Source: Bacteroides reticulotermitis JCM 10512 (GTDB lineage: Bacteria; Bacteroidota; Bacteroidia; Bacteroidales; Bacteroidaceae). Taken from it: DNA of 64,000 nucleotides. The stretch is from the NCBI RefSeq assembly GCF_000517545.1, contig NZ_BAIV01000004.1:1-64000 (forward strand). Direction: 5' to 3'. Below, piece after piece: positions 46,880 to 55,959 of this stretch. The position numbers and the translations under genes are program-made. Position 1 is the first letter of the stretch. Every line of letters begins with the position of its first letter. The notes below the pieces were generated by a model that saw nothing but the letters and a program-made list of their open reading frames with translations, did no database searches and was not told the DNA's origin.

Positions 46880-46910
46880 TCAGCAAACAAATGAGCTAAA
46901 ACTGTACGGT

Positions 46911-48619
46911 ATGAAAAACGCATGCTTTTGGATTCTTCTTCTTTTCGTTTGCCCGCTTCAGGCGCAACAGAGTCTTTCACATTTACAGAAACAGGGAACG
47001 GCCACGCAACTGGTTGTCGATGGAAAGCCATTCTTGATTATTGGCGGTGAATTGGGCAATTCTTCGGCTTCTTCGCCTGCTGATATCGAACGTATCTTCC
47101 CGAAACTGCAACGGATGGGACTCAATACGGTACTCGTTCCGGCGTACTGGGATCTGACCGAACCAGTGGAAGGACAATTCGACTTTTCGCTGACCGATAA
47201 AGTCATCCGGCAAGCTCGGGAGAATAAGTTAAAGGTGGTCTTCCTGTGGTTTGGTGCCTGGAAAAACTCCATGAGTTGTTACGCTCCGCTTTGGTTCAAA
47301 GAAGATTATAAGAAGTATCCCCGTGCGTATACGAAAGCCGGGAAGCCGCTCGAAATAGCCAGTGCCTTCTCCGAAAATGTATTCAAGGCAGACAACCGGG
47401 CTTTCTCGGCATGGTTGAAGCACGTGGCGTCTGTGGATGCCAAGGAAGGAACGGTGGTCATGGTTCAGATACAGAATGAGATCGGTATGCTGGAAGATGC
47501 ACGCGACTACTCCAAAGAAGCGACTAAGCTCTTTAATGCGCCTGTTCCGTCCCATTTCATCGACTATTTACTCCAAAATAAGAAGCTGCTGCATCCTGAG
47601 ATGCTGGCTAAATGGGAAAGCCGGGGATGCTTGAAGAAAGGAACCTGGCAGGAGGTGTTCGGTGGCGATGTGTATACGGATGAAATCTTTATGGCGTGGT
47701 CGTATGCTTTGTATGTGGAACGGATGGCCAAGGAAGCCCGTACGATTTATAACGTCCCGCTATATGTCAATGCGGCGATGAATAGCCGGAATCGTAAGCC
47801 GGGTGAATATCCTTCGGCAGGACCGTTGGCTCATCTGATCGATGTATGGCATTGTGCCGCTCCAACGATTGACTTTCTGGCTCCCGACTTGTATGATAAA
47901 GGATTTGTAGATTGGGTAGCCAAGTATAAACTGCACAACAACCCGCTTTTCATTGCTGAGATTCGTCTTGAAGACAATGATGGTGTCCGTGCCTTCTATG
48001 TGTTTGGTGAGCACGATGCGATCGGTTTCTGTCCGTTCTCTATCGAAGATGGTTCCGATAAACCGATGCTCCCTTGGTACAGAGCTATGCTACCCTCAAA
48101 GAATTGATGCCTCTGCTCACGAAATATCAGGGGAAAGCTTCGATGAATGGGCTGCTATTTGATCAGGATAACCAAGAGCGTATACTCTCTTACGACGATC
48201 TGCGGATAACCTGCCGACATAATTTTACGCTGCCTTGGGATCCGCGTGCAAGCGACGGAAGTGTATGGCCCGAAGGAGGAGGTGTATTGATTCGCCTAGC
48301 CCGGAACGAGTACATTGTGGCTGGTAGCGGCCTTGTGCTTGAGTTTAAGAAAGAGGGCGAAGAGAAAGCGAAGCATACGCAGGCATTGGGTGAAGATGGC
48401 TTTGTTAGTGTCGGTGGAAAGGGGCAAAAGGTTGAATCCGGCTGGCAGGGTGGTATGCGGGCTGGGATTGGTTCTGTAGACGAGGTCAATGTGAACGAAG
48501 ATGGTTCTCTACGTTATATTCGCAGACTGAATGGCGATCAGGATCATCAGGGGCGTCATGTCCGCATCTCTGTCGGACAATTCAGCATCTTGCACGTCAA
48601 ACTGTACGATTATAAATAG
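46911..48619 (+). CDS. GH35 beta-galactosidase-like enzyme with DUF5597 domain (one frameshift)
   Basis: About 570 residues. Signal peptide (FWILLLFVCPLQAQQ), GH35 barrel with acid/base Glu near 190 in VQIQNEIGML and nucleophile Glu near 349 in FIAEIRLEDN, then a C-terminal DUF5597 beta-domain. The frame breaks near 48074, where CCCTTGGTACAG probably lacks one T; PMLPLVQSYATLKELMPLL is the joined reading. GH35/DUF5597 proteins are known as beta-galactosidases, but activity on glucans is possible here. Its own promoter suggests it is an add-on to the PUL. Confidence 0.83.
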
Positions 48620-48703
48620 GTTTTGGGGTAATGCTCCTTTGTTTTCCGCGTATCCTTATTTGATAGTTTACCGATGAACCGAAGTGACAGGTTATGCCAA
48701 TGC

Positions 48704-48770
48704 CTTGGCACAGCTGTGCCACTACGGTGGCACAAGCGTTACATGGGGGTGGCACTGTTACGATAACGGG
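48704..48770. repeat. Phased array D, 22-bp period, TGGCAC core
   Basis: TGGCAC starts at 48706, 48728 and 48750. The first unit contains the palindrome GGCACAGCTGTGCC; between units GCCAC-TACG-GTGGC pairs. Intergenic after GH35. Confidence 0.6.
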
Positions 48771-48846
48771 AAGAACTCCTGTGAAAGTTCGGGCGCATAA
48801 TGGTGACAACGTATTGAGACAAACCAATACATTAGACAACCTATCT

Positions 48847-48885
48847 AAAAGAAGCGGGCTTTTGACCGGTCCTCTTGCTTCTTTT
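48847..48885 (+). terminator. GH35 terminator
   Basis: AAAAGAAGC / GCTTCTTTT with a 21-nt loop containing GACCGGTC; the stem ends in four Ts. Confidence 0.65.
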
Positions 48886-48924
48886 CAACTAAATCGTGTG
48901 TTAAGGCAAGAGTCCCGGATACTA

Positions 48925-49361
48925 TTATTCGTAGCTTACGGATAGTGTAATATCGTTTGCATTCGATTTAGGCAGGATATAGGCTATGCACCAAGATCCA
49001 TAACCGTTTGGAGAGTTAGTAGGACGGTTATTTTGAACCGAGTCTTTTTGTTAGCTACTCTTGTGATCTCTTTCTTGATTTTGTCAATCCCATAATGAGC
49101 GGTTCCTTTGATCACCAGAAGTGTATGCGTTTCGAAATTAATGGCTTCTAATTCAGGGTAAGCCGAAAATATTCGCTGAAACTCTTCGATATCATTGATT
49201 ATAATCGGTTGTTCATCCTCTCCTTCTAACTGGGCCCGCTCTGGCAACGGATACTCGTCATAGTTGAGGTACTCGATCTTCTCTTCATTATCACAACCGG
49301 ATAGCAATAAGGCGTATCCAGATAGGAATGCCAACAAAAGAAAGGGTAAAAACTTTTTCAT
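48925..49361 (-). CDS. Hypothetical lipoprotein (one frameshift)
   Basis: About 145 residues. Lipoprotein signal (FLLLAFLSGYALLLSGC), then a small domain with IINDIEEFQRIFSAYPELEA and FETHTLLVIKGTAHYGIDKI, resembling protease-inhibitor-like or MPN-like small lipoproteins; I do not recognise the family. The first frame stops at 48984, but after a one-base break near 49016-49022 the next frame continues NSPNGYGSWCIAYILPKSNA and ends NDITLSVSYE at 48925. That extension is plainly coding, so I annotate the longer gene. A TAACTTTG box precedes it. Confidence 0.72.
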
Positions 49362-49410
49362 AGTAAGGTCTGTTTGAAGGGGTTAAACAATATGTCGCAA
49401 TGACTTTTTG

Positions 49411-49418
49411 CAAAGTTA
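49411..49418 (-). promoter_or_regulatory. -7 promoter box of the lipoprotein gene
   Basis: TAACTTTG on the minus strand, 50 bp upstream of the start. Confidence 0.5.
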
Positions 49419-49451
49419 TTAATTAAAGTGAATAAATCAACTTTTTTGTCT

Positions 49452-50107
49452 TTATGTTTTACAAATACCGGGACTGTCGTTTTCCGAGTTCAAGACAAGC
49501 AAGCTTTCCGGTCCCATATTGAAGAGTAAGTCAATGATGCTTAAGTTAGGGAGGAAGCCCAGTTTTGATTCAAAGACTTGATAATAAGGACGTGGAGTAA
49601 ACTCCGGATCGACCAAACGAAAGTCCTTTTTGGGATGGATAATCTCTCGGAAGTCGGCCTCGTTGGAGGCAAACTCCAACTTGTACTCCGAAGTACGTTC
49701 TATGACAGGCGTCATGTCAACCAATTCACAAACCATTTGAGTCATTTCTTCGTTGAAATCGGCTAAAAACTCATATCGCTTCTCATAGAAGGGACGGAAA
49801 TCATCCTTATAATATTCAAAGAAAGGCGTGTTGTTGTAGGCCGATTCGATGGCATTCCAATGCAGATGCCGCCAGTTGCCATGATCGGAGATACGGATAT
49901 CTTTCATCGGGCATTTCAAGGTATCAGGCTTTACCGTTGGGATCGAGAGAGCCAACTCACCATCAGCCCGGCAATGGTGCAGCGGTTGCGATACGTCTGC
50001 TTCATATAATGGTCGTATTGTTCCACGTACACTTTGTCGTATTTCAATAACTTGGTATAATACTCGACCGGTGGCAGATAGGCTGAAGAAAGATAAGCTA
50101 TTCTCAT
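49452..50107 (-). CDS. WbqC family protein (one frameshift)
   Basis: About 218 residues. Starts MRIAYLSSAYLPPVEYYTKL, with YKQTYRNR-like KQTYRNRCTIAG and HGNWRHLHWNAIESAYNNTP typical of WbqC. The family is tied to glycan or nucleotide-sugar metabolism, with no proven reaction. The frame breaks at 49966 (one G where two are needed): CTIAGPDGELALSIPTVK is the expected join. It lies 43 bp downstream of the C10 peptidase gene and at the end of the dapB-lepB gene series. Confidence 0.85.
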
Positions 50108-50150
50108 AGGGTAAAGACTGAAAAATAGAGTTGAATACTCATTTATTGGT

Positions 50151-52418
50151 TTATAATTCGGATAGATTCTTAAAATAACTCCAAGAAGTTTGCTTATAAC
50201 TTCCACTCGTTCCGACAGGAACCCATAAGCGGATGCTGCTATTCTGCTCCAATCCTTTGAATGTGCTTGCTTCCACCTTGGGAGGAGTCGGGTTCGAACA
50301 GTAGATCTCCGTCAGATTCTTGCAATTGTTGAATACATTCTCGCCCATCTTCTCCAATTTCGCCGGAAGATAAACTTTCGATAGGTTCTGGCAGCGGGTG
50401 AACGAACTTTCAAGTATGCTAGTCACACTTTCAGGGAAGCGGATCGTACGGATTGCCGGACAATTAAAGAATGTATTTCTAGGAATTGTTTGGACCTTGT
50501 CGGACAATTGTATCTCTTGCAGAAAAAGAGCTTGATTAAACGCATACGTACGCAATTGAGTGACTGTCGACGGCATGATGTAGACCGAGTCGGTCTTGTA
50601 AGACGGATAATAAATCAGCGTGGTAGCGTCTTTGGAGTAAAGCACCCCGTCTTTGTCCATGAAGTTGGCGTTGGCAGTATGAGCTTTGACAGCTTTTAAG
50701 GAGAGACAGCCCCGCCAAGCATTCGGATGAACGTCTGTGGTCTTTGCAGGAAGTTCAATTTCCTGTAAGGAACTACAGTTATTGAATGCCATTTGTAGGA
50801 TCGATTGCGTCTGCTCCGGCAGTATGAGTTTAGCCAGATTGGTGCAATCACTGAATAAATAGGGGCTAACTGTTTTGTTGTCAGTCATGAAGTACTGAAC
50901 ATAATAGTTATCTCCCTCCTTGACGTACTTCCAGCTGTGGTTCTTATAATCCCTGTCTCCTTTAAGCTGGCATAATTGTTCCCATTCCTTGTCAGTCATC
51001 GTTTCGAAGCGGAAGGTTTGCGGAGCCTGCCCGGACGTCTTGCTTCGCATGGTATGTGTCCGCTTGACGGTTCGAGCATTCAGCGTTGTATAAGGGTGCA
51101 GGGTATCTGACATGATTTCGGCTTTCGATAAATCCAACGTACGCAGGTCGCCTCCCTGTTCCCAGACCGAACTTGTGGCACCCGCCATTTTCCGCATCAG
51201 GCGTAAATCCTGCGTATTGATCTTCCCGATAACACGTAAAGAGGTTAGTTTTTGTGCCTCTTCATCGGATAAATGCTGCTTCAGACTGCCCGCTTCGGTT
51301 AGCGTAACCGTCTTAGACAGTTCCTCCTTAATCGTTCCCGGGCGTAGGTTGACTATAATGTTATTGAACATCCGGAAATTGTCTTTGCCGGCTTTCAAGG
51401 CGGATAATTTGAAGAATCCGTTTAGATTGCCTTCCCAGCCCCAATTGAAGTGGAAAAAGTCGTCAATGAAACCGTCGCAGACAAAGGCGTGCCGGTGTCC
51501 GCTGCAAAGAACCGGACGCTTCGCTTCCAGTTCCCTGTAAAGGAGTTGCTGTAATTCGCTATCCGTTAACTCTTTCTTCGATATGTTGCGGATGGAAGGA
51601 TGAAAACCGAAATGCTTCAGCAGCGCATTGGATGCATTGTTTATAACCGCGCTCGTGGCCTCCGAAGAGAATTTAGCTTCTGCCGAATAAGCACAGTAAT
51701 AGAGCAATTCGCAAATACTTTCGGATGTTTCTTTCGAACTTGTCGAGGTCACCTTCTTCTCTATAGGCTCCCAATCAATGCGTAAAGCGTCATAATTTAC
51801 CCGGGCAGAGACCTCTTTATCGTTTTGATCGATGTACGTATAATAATTCTCTCCCGTACCGCGATCGGGGTATTGGTAATATTTCATAATTTGTCCCATG
51901 GCGATGGGTGTACATCCTACCAACGACCGTTTGCCCTTTTCGTCCAGAGGCATATGTCCGTTATAAGGCTCCTTTTGTCCCCAGGCAATCTGTTTGAGCA
52001 AAGGAGGGCAGATGTTGTGTTTGAATGTGTAACAAACCGGTTCTTCCGTTGTGTCCGTTGCTTTGCCTTCCTGCCATTCCTTGATTTCCGTACAATATTC
52101 AGCCAATATTGATTTGAATGTGTTGTTTTCCAATTGGATGTTGCCTTGCACGTCGAAAGCCAGTATGGGGTAAGGAAGTGCATCGTCACCCGATACGACA
52201 ACGTAGCCCAACGGTCCCTTATCCCAACGATAGTTGACTACATAGATTTGTTTTAAATTCAGCACTTCATGCTCAAAATCCCGTGGAAACTGTTTCCGGA
52301 TGGAAAACATGTACTTATCAGCAACTTTAACAGCCTGCTTACTTGTAATAGGAGCAGCCGCAAGAACCGAGGTGAGTAATGTTGCGCCTACTAGTAAGCA
52401 TATGCGTATAGTTTTCAT
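50151..52418 (-). CDS. C10 (streptopain-like) cysteine peptidase with BspA-type leucine-rich repeats
   Basis: 755 residues, secreted (signal peptide MKTIRICLLVGATLLTSVLA). A pro-region is followed by a C10 papain-like domain with catalytic Cys169 in LVGCTPIAMGQIMKYYQYP, His310 in GHRHAFVCDGF and the NWGWEG motif. The C-terminal third holds LRR_5/BspA-like repeats (CTNLAKLILPEQTQSILQMA, CPAIRTIRFPESVTSI, CQNLSKVYLPAKLEKMGE), usually adhesion or ligand-binding modules. Both catalytic residues are present. It lies between the SPase-like gene (48 bp) and WbqC (43 bp). A surface or secreted host- or microbe-directed protease is plausible. Confidence 0.9.
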   Translation of the reverse strand: MKTIRICLLVGATLLTSVLAAAPITSKQAVKVADKYMFSIRKQFPRDFEHEVLNLKQIYVVNYRWDKGPLGYVVVSGDDALPYPILAFDVQGNIQLENNTFKSILAEYCTEIKEWQEGKATDTTEEPVCYTFKHNICPPLLKQIAWGQKEPYNGHMPLDEKGKRSLVGCTPIAMGQIMKYYQYPDRGTGENYYTYIDQNDKEVSARVNYDALRIDWEPIEKKVTSTSSKETSESICELLYYCAYSAEAKFSSEATSAVINNASNALLKHFGFHPSIRNISKKELTDSELQQLLYRELEAKRPVLCSGHRHAFVCDGFIDDFFHFNWGWEGNLNGFFKLSALKAGKDNFRMFNNIIVNLRPGTIKEELSKTVTLTEAGSLKQHLSDEEAQKLTSLRVIGKINTQDLRLMRKMAGATSSVWEQGGDLRTLDLSKAEIMSDTLHPYTTLNARTVKRTHTMRSKTSGQAPQTFRFETMTDKEWEQLCQLKGDRDYKNHSWKYVKEGDNYYVQYFMTDNKTVSPYLFSDCTNLAKLILPEQTQSILQMAFNNCSSLQEIELPAKTTDVHPNAWRGCLSLKAVKAHTANANFMDKDGVLYSKDATTLIYYPSYKTDSVYIMPSTVTQLRTYAFNQALFLQEIQLSDKVQTIPRNTFFNCPAIRTIRFPESVTSILESSFTRCQNLSKVYLPAKLEKMGENVFNNCKNLTEIYCSNPTPPKVEASTFKGLEQNSSIRLWVPVGTSGSYKQTSWSYFKNLSEL

Positions 52419-52466
52419 AGATTGTATGGTTTATAGTAGAAATTAGGATACATATACTAAGTCATG

Positions 52467-53459
52467 TCATTGCACGGATGTAAAGAAACGTTCCCAACGG
52501 TAACCCTCCAAGTAACCGGTGCTTTTCTTCTTCGAATACCAGATAAGTGAAGCTTTCCCGATGATATGGTCTTGCGGTACGAAACCGAATAAACGCGAAT
52601 CAGAGAGGTTGGCGGCATGATTGGCGCCCATCCAGTAATAGTTTTTGGTGAAATAGCAATGCTGTGTCGGCTGTCCGTTTACATAGAGCGTGTCGTTCTT
52701 TATTTCAGCCTGCTTGCCTTCGTGCATCACCAGGGTGTTGCGTAGCAATGTGATATTCCAGGGATATACCCGGAGCGCTTTCCCTTTGCTGGGAACAACG
52801 AGCGGGTGTGCTTTGCAAGCGGTATTTGCCTTTGCCGGGTGTAGCCACTTCTGTCCATGTAACGCCTGCTTTAAGAGATGATATTGGTAGAAACCGAAAC
52901 GACGGGTATGCAATGTGTCGTTGCTCTCCACAATGCCCTCGTTGGGGATGGAAAGTGTCTGCATCAAGGTGGTGAGGAGAGCTTCCTTGGCAGGCGGATA
53001 AGCAAAGAGTCGGCGGTGTTTGGGACAGAGCGTATCGGTAGGGGAAACAACTGAAAACAGAGAGTCTACCAGTAAAGTGTCTCCGGGAAGACCGATGCAA
53101 CGGCTTATGTAAACCTCCCGGCGGTCAATGAGTGGTTGCTGGATGGCGAACGGATTGTTGAATACCACAATATCCAGATCCTTTACCGGACTTTCGCCCC
53201 AACGGTGGTAAGAGAAGATCGACATGAACGGAATTCGCAAACCATAGCTCCATTTATTGACCAAGATACGCTCGCCCGGCAGAATTGAATCTTCCATGCC
53301 TGCGGATGGAATAAGGCAAGAGGTAAAGGCGAAACCACGAAGTAGGAGCACAAGAATGACCACAATAGCGAGTTTTACTCCAGTCCTCTTCCAGGGAGTA
53401 GAGGATGAGCTTCTACCATTTTGCCTGCGCTTTCCCATATGCTTACTGTTTCTTTCCAT
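52467..53459 (-). CDS. Signal-peptidase-I-like protein lacking both catalytic residues
   Basis: 330 residues: one N-terminal transmembrane helix (LAIVVILVLLLRGFAF) and an S26 fold. In active SPase I the nucleophile Ser directly precedes Met/Leu in PSxSM. Here the motif is IPSAGMED, so that position is Gly54. The general-base Lys of Y(I/V)KR is Ser119 in VYISRCIGLPGD. The rest of the fold (box E region LSDSRLFGFVPQDHIIGKA) is kept, in good frame, so it is a conserved non-catalytic paralogue rather than a decaying gene. It directly follows the intact lepB and may form a complex with it or modulate it. Confidence 0.87.
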   Translation of the reverse strand: MERNSKHMGKRRQNGRSSSSTPWKRTGVKLAIVVILVLLLRGFAFTSCLIPSAGMEDSILPGERILVNKWSYGLRIPFMSIFSYHRWGESPVKDLDIVVFNNPFAIQQPLIDRREVYISRCIGLPGDTLLVDSLFSVVSPTDTLCPKHRRLFAYPPAKEALLTTLMQTLSIPNEGIVESNDTLHTRRFGFYQYHLLKQALHGQKWLHPAKANTACKAHPLVVPSKGKALRVYPWNITLLRNTLVMHEGKQAEIKNDTLYVNGQPTQHCYFTKNYYWMGANHAANLSDSRLFGFVPQDHIIGKASLIWYSKKKSTGYLEGYRWERFFTSVQ

Positions 53460-53631
53460 TCAGCTCTTCTAAGTTTGCTATTCCTTTTTGCTCTTCACAT
53501 CCTTTCCCTTCATTAGCCGGTTAGCGGTGAGTAGCTTTAAAACCGCCTATTCACCGGAAGAAAGTTAGGAGAGAAGTACAAGACGATGGAATGCCGGAAT
53601 GCTCGCATAGCAGCCCGGCATCACTCGTATG

Positions 53632-55113
53632 TTAGTGTACCCATTTAAAGATACGATTCCAGCGAATCCTGCCGTCAAACCAGTCGCGGTCTTTGTTGAG
53701 CGAAAGCCATACGACAATCGGTTTGCCAACGATATGGTCTTCCGGTACAAATCCCCAGTAGCGGGAATCGGCTGAGTTATGGCGATTGTCACCCATCATC
53801 CAGTAGTAATCCAGTTGGAACGTATATTGGTTGGTCTTTACACCGTTGATGTAGATACCATCCGTTTTTACCTCCAACTCATTGCCTTCATAGGCTCGGA
53901 TGCAGCGTTCGTAAATGGGCAGGTTGTCGCTTGTCAGCGTGATTGTAGCCCCCTTAGCCGGAATCCAGATCGGACCGTAGTTGCTGCGATCCCATTGGGT
54001 GTAGAGATTAGGCGGATACATCTGTCCGGCATATATTTCCGGTTCGATTACGATCTTGCTAATCAGTTTCTTATTAGCCGATAGTGCTTCGTGCATCTTC
54101 TTGGTCAGCGGGAGGTGATAAACCGGATTCAGTCTGCCTTCCGCATTGCGGCTGTCCAGTCCCATTTCGATGAATGCACTGTTTCCTTCGATGTCTTCAT
54201 ACAAAGACTGATCATCTTTGCTGATCTCCAATTCACGGAAAAGATTCTCCGGAATATACGGGCCGGTTGTTTGAACAAAGTAGTTGAATTGCAGATTTTC
54301 CGGGTTTTCAACCGCTTTACCGTCGATCATCACTTGCCCGTTTACAATCTTAAGTGTATCTCCGGGGAGCCCTACGCAACGTTTTACATAGTTTTCGCGG
54401 CGGTCTACCGGTCGGTAAACAACTTTTCCGAAGCTACGCTCGTTGGCAAGTATCTGTTTGCGCCCACCGTTATAGTATAAGTCGTAGATAGCACGTTGCT
54501 GTTCGCGTGTCAGGCTATCCATGGCGATATGCTTTGAATACAGGTGTTGTCCCTCCTCGTAAGCCATTGAATAGAAATCCCGGGCTTGCATGTTGAGCGC
54601 TACGGTGTCTCCTGCGGGGAAATTGAACACAACGATATCATTCAGTTTCACCTTTCCGAAGCCGGCAACGCGTTTGTACTTCCATTGCGGCCATTCGATG
54701 TATGATTTGGTGTTGAATATCGGCAACGTATGTTGTGCCAGCGGCATGGAGAGCGGCGTGTTAGGCACACGGGCGCCGTAACTCATTTTGCTGACATATA
54801 AGAAGTCGCCTACCAACAGCGATTTTTCCAGTGAAGAAGATGGAATCTGGTAGTTCTGAAAGATGTAGATATTGACAAAGTAGACGGCTACCAAAGCGAA
54901 TAGGATGGCGTCCACCCAACTCATGACTCCACGTATAATCGGATTCTTCGATTTCTTCCAGAATGCCCAGGGGACAATCTTGGTGATGTAGATGTCGAAT
55001 ATAAAAGGAACGACAATTAGCCCCCACCAGCTCTGTATCCAAACGAGGAAGGCGAGATAAAGAAGGGTCACAATGGTGCATTTGATCCACTGTTTGCGTG
55101 TGGCTTGTCTCAT
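53632..55113 (-). CDS. lepB: Signal peptidase I
   Basis: 493 residues, inner membrane with several N-terminal helices. It cleaves signal peptides of exported proteins. Nucleophile Ser94 is in YQIPSSSLEKSL and general-base Lys244 in NYVKRCVGLPGD; box E is GDNRHNSADSRYWGFVPEDH. A large insertion between boxes (residues 120-235) is typical of Bacteroidetes LepB. Lies 34 bp downstream of dapB, followed by the non-catalytic paralogue. Confidence 0.95.
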   Translation of the reverse strand: MRQATRKQWIKCTIVTLLYLAFLVWIQSWWGLIVVPFIFDIYITKIVPWAFWKKSKNPIIRGVMSWVDAILFALVAVYFVNIYIFQNYQIPSSSLEKSLLVGDFLYVSKMSYGARVPNTPLSMPLAQHTLPIFNTKSYIEWPQWKYKRVAGFGKVKLNDIVVFNFPAGDTVALNMQARDFYSMAYEEGQHLYSKHIAMDSLTREQQRAIYDLYYNGGRKQILANERSFGKVVYRPVDRRENYVKRCVGLPGDTLKIVNGQVMIDGKAVENPENLQFNYFVQTTGPYIPENLFRELEISKDDQSLYEDIEGNSAFIEMGLDSRNAEGRLNPVYHLPLTKKMHEALSANKKLISKIVIEPEIYAGQMYPPNLYTQWDRSNYGPIWIPAKGATITLTSDNLPIYERCIRAYEGNELEVKTDGIYINGVKTNQYTFQLDYYWMMGDNRHNSADSRYWGFVPEDHIVGKPIVVWLSLNKDRDWFDGRIRWNRIFKWVH

Positions 55114-55147
55114 AATTGAAATGTTTATTGGGTTTGGCTACGGAGCC

Positions 55148-55876
55148 TTATTCATTTAAAAACGGAAATAGATCACTCATGCCTAAATAACCTTGGTTGC
55201 CCGCTGTGTATTCGGCGGCCAATACAGCGCCCAAAGCAAAACCACCCCGGTTCTTAGCATCGTGCGTGATTGTAATACTGTCTACATCAGACTCGTAACG
55301 GATGGTGTGAATACCGAATACTTCACCTTCGCGGATGGAGTGGATCGGGAGATCAGCCGGAGTAGCGGCAGTTTCTTTTACCCAATGATCTTTGCGGTCC
55401 ATGTTTTCCAGAATTCCTTCGGCCAACGTAATGGCTGTTCCGCTGGGAGCATCCAGCTTATGTACATGGTGTGTTTCACTCATGGTAACATCGTAGGACG
55501 GAAATTGGTTCATGATTTTAGCCAGATACTTGTTCACGGCAGCAAAGATGGTCACACCCAGGCTGAAGTTAGACGACCAGAACAGCGTCTTGCCTTCCTC
55601 GGTACAGAGCCTTTTGATCTCATCGCCGTGTTCGGACATCCACCCGGTACTACCCGACACCAGTTTGACCCCCGCTTGAAACGTACGGATGTAGTTGCTA
55701 TACGCCACCATGGGATTGGTGAACTCGATGGCTACATCTGCCGACTTGAATGCTTCCGATTCAAAATCTTGCGGGTTGTTAATATCGATGATGCAGACAA
55801 TTTCGTGTCCGCGACTGTGGGCTACTTTTTCTATTTCTTTGCCCATCTTACCGTAACCGATCAATGCTATTTTCAT
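55148..55876 (-). CDS. dapB: 4-hydroxy-tetrahydrodipicolinate reductase
   Basis: 242 residues. NAD(P)H-dependent step of lysine/diaminopimelate synthesis. N-terminal Rossmann MKIALIGYGKMGKEIE; catalytic SETHHVHKLDAPSGTA includes the conserved His and Lys. The start MKIALIG is chosen over one 22 codons upstream, because a -7 box at 55909-55916 overlaps that region. First gene of a dapB-lepB-lepB-like series and divergent from the DUF2851 gene, their -7 boxes only 10 bp apart. Confidence 0.96.
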   Translation of the reverse strand: MKIALIGYGKMGKEIEKVAHSRGHEIVCIIDINNPQDFESEAFKSADVAIEFTNPMVAYSNYIRTFQAGVKLVSGSTGWMSEHGDEIKRLCTEEGKTLFWSSNFSLGVTIFAAVNKYLAKIMNQFPSYDVTMSETHHVHKLDAPSGTAITLAEGILENMDRKDHWVKETAATPADLPIHSIREGEVFGIHTIRYESDVDSITITHDAKNRGGFALGAVLAAEYTAGNQGYLGMSDLFPFLNE

Positions 55877-55908
55877 TGTTTTTTGACTTATATTCAAAAT
55901 AATAGTCG

Positions 55909-55916
55909 CAAAGATA
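55909..55916 (-). promoter_or_regulatory. -7 promoter box of dapB
   Basis: TATCTTTG on the minus strand, 33 bp before the start; back to back with the DUF2851 promoter. Confidence 0.6.
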
Positions 55917-55926
55917 AGATTTTTAT

Positions 55927-55934
55927 TACATTTG
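55927..55934 (+). promoter_or_regulatory. -7 promoter box of the DUF2851 gene
   Basis: TACATTTG, 25 bp upstream of the ATG at 55960. Confidence 0.6.
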
Positions 55935-55959
55935 TGGTACACATTAACGTCTTGTTAAC

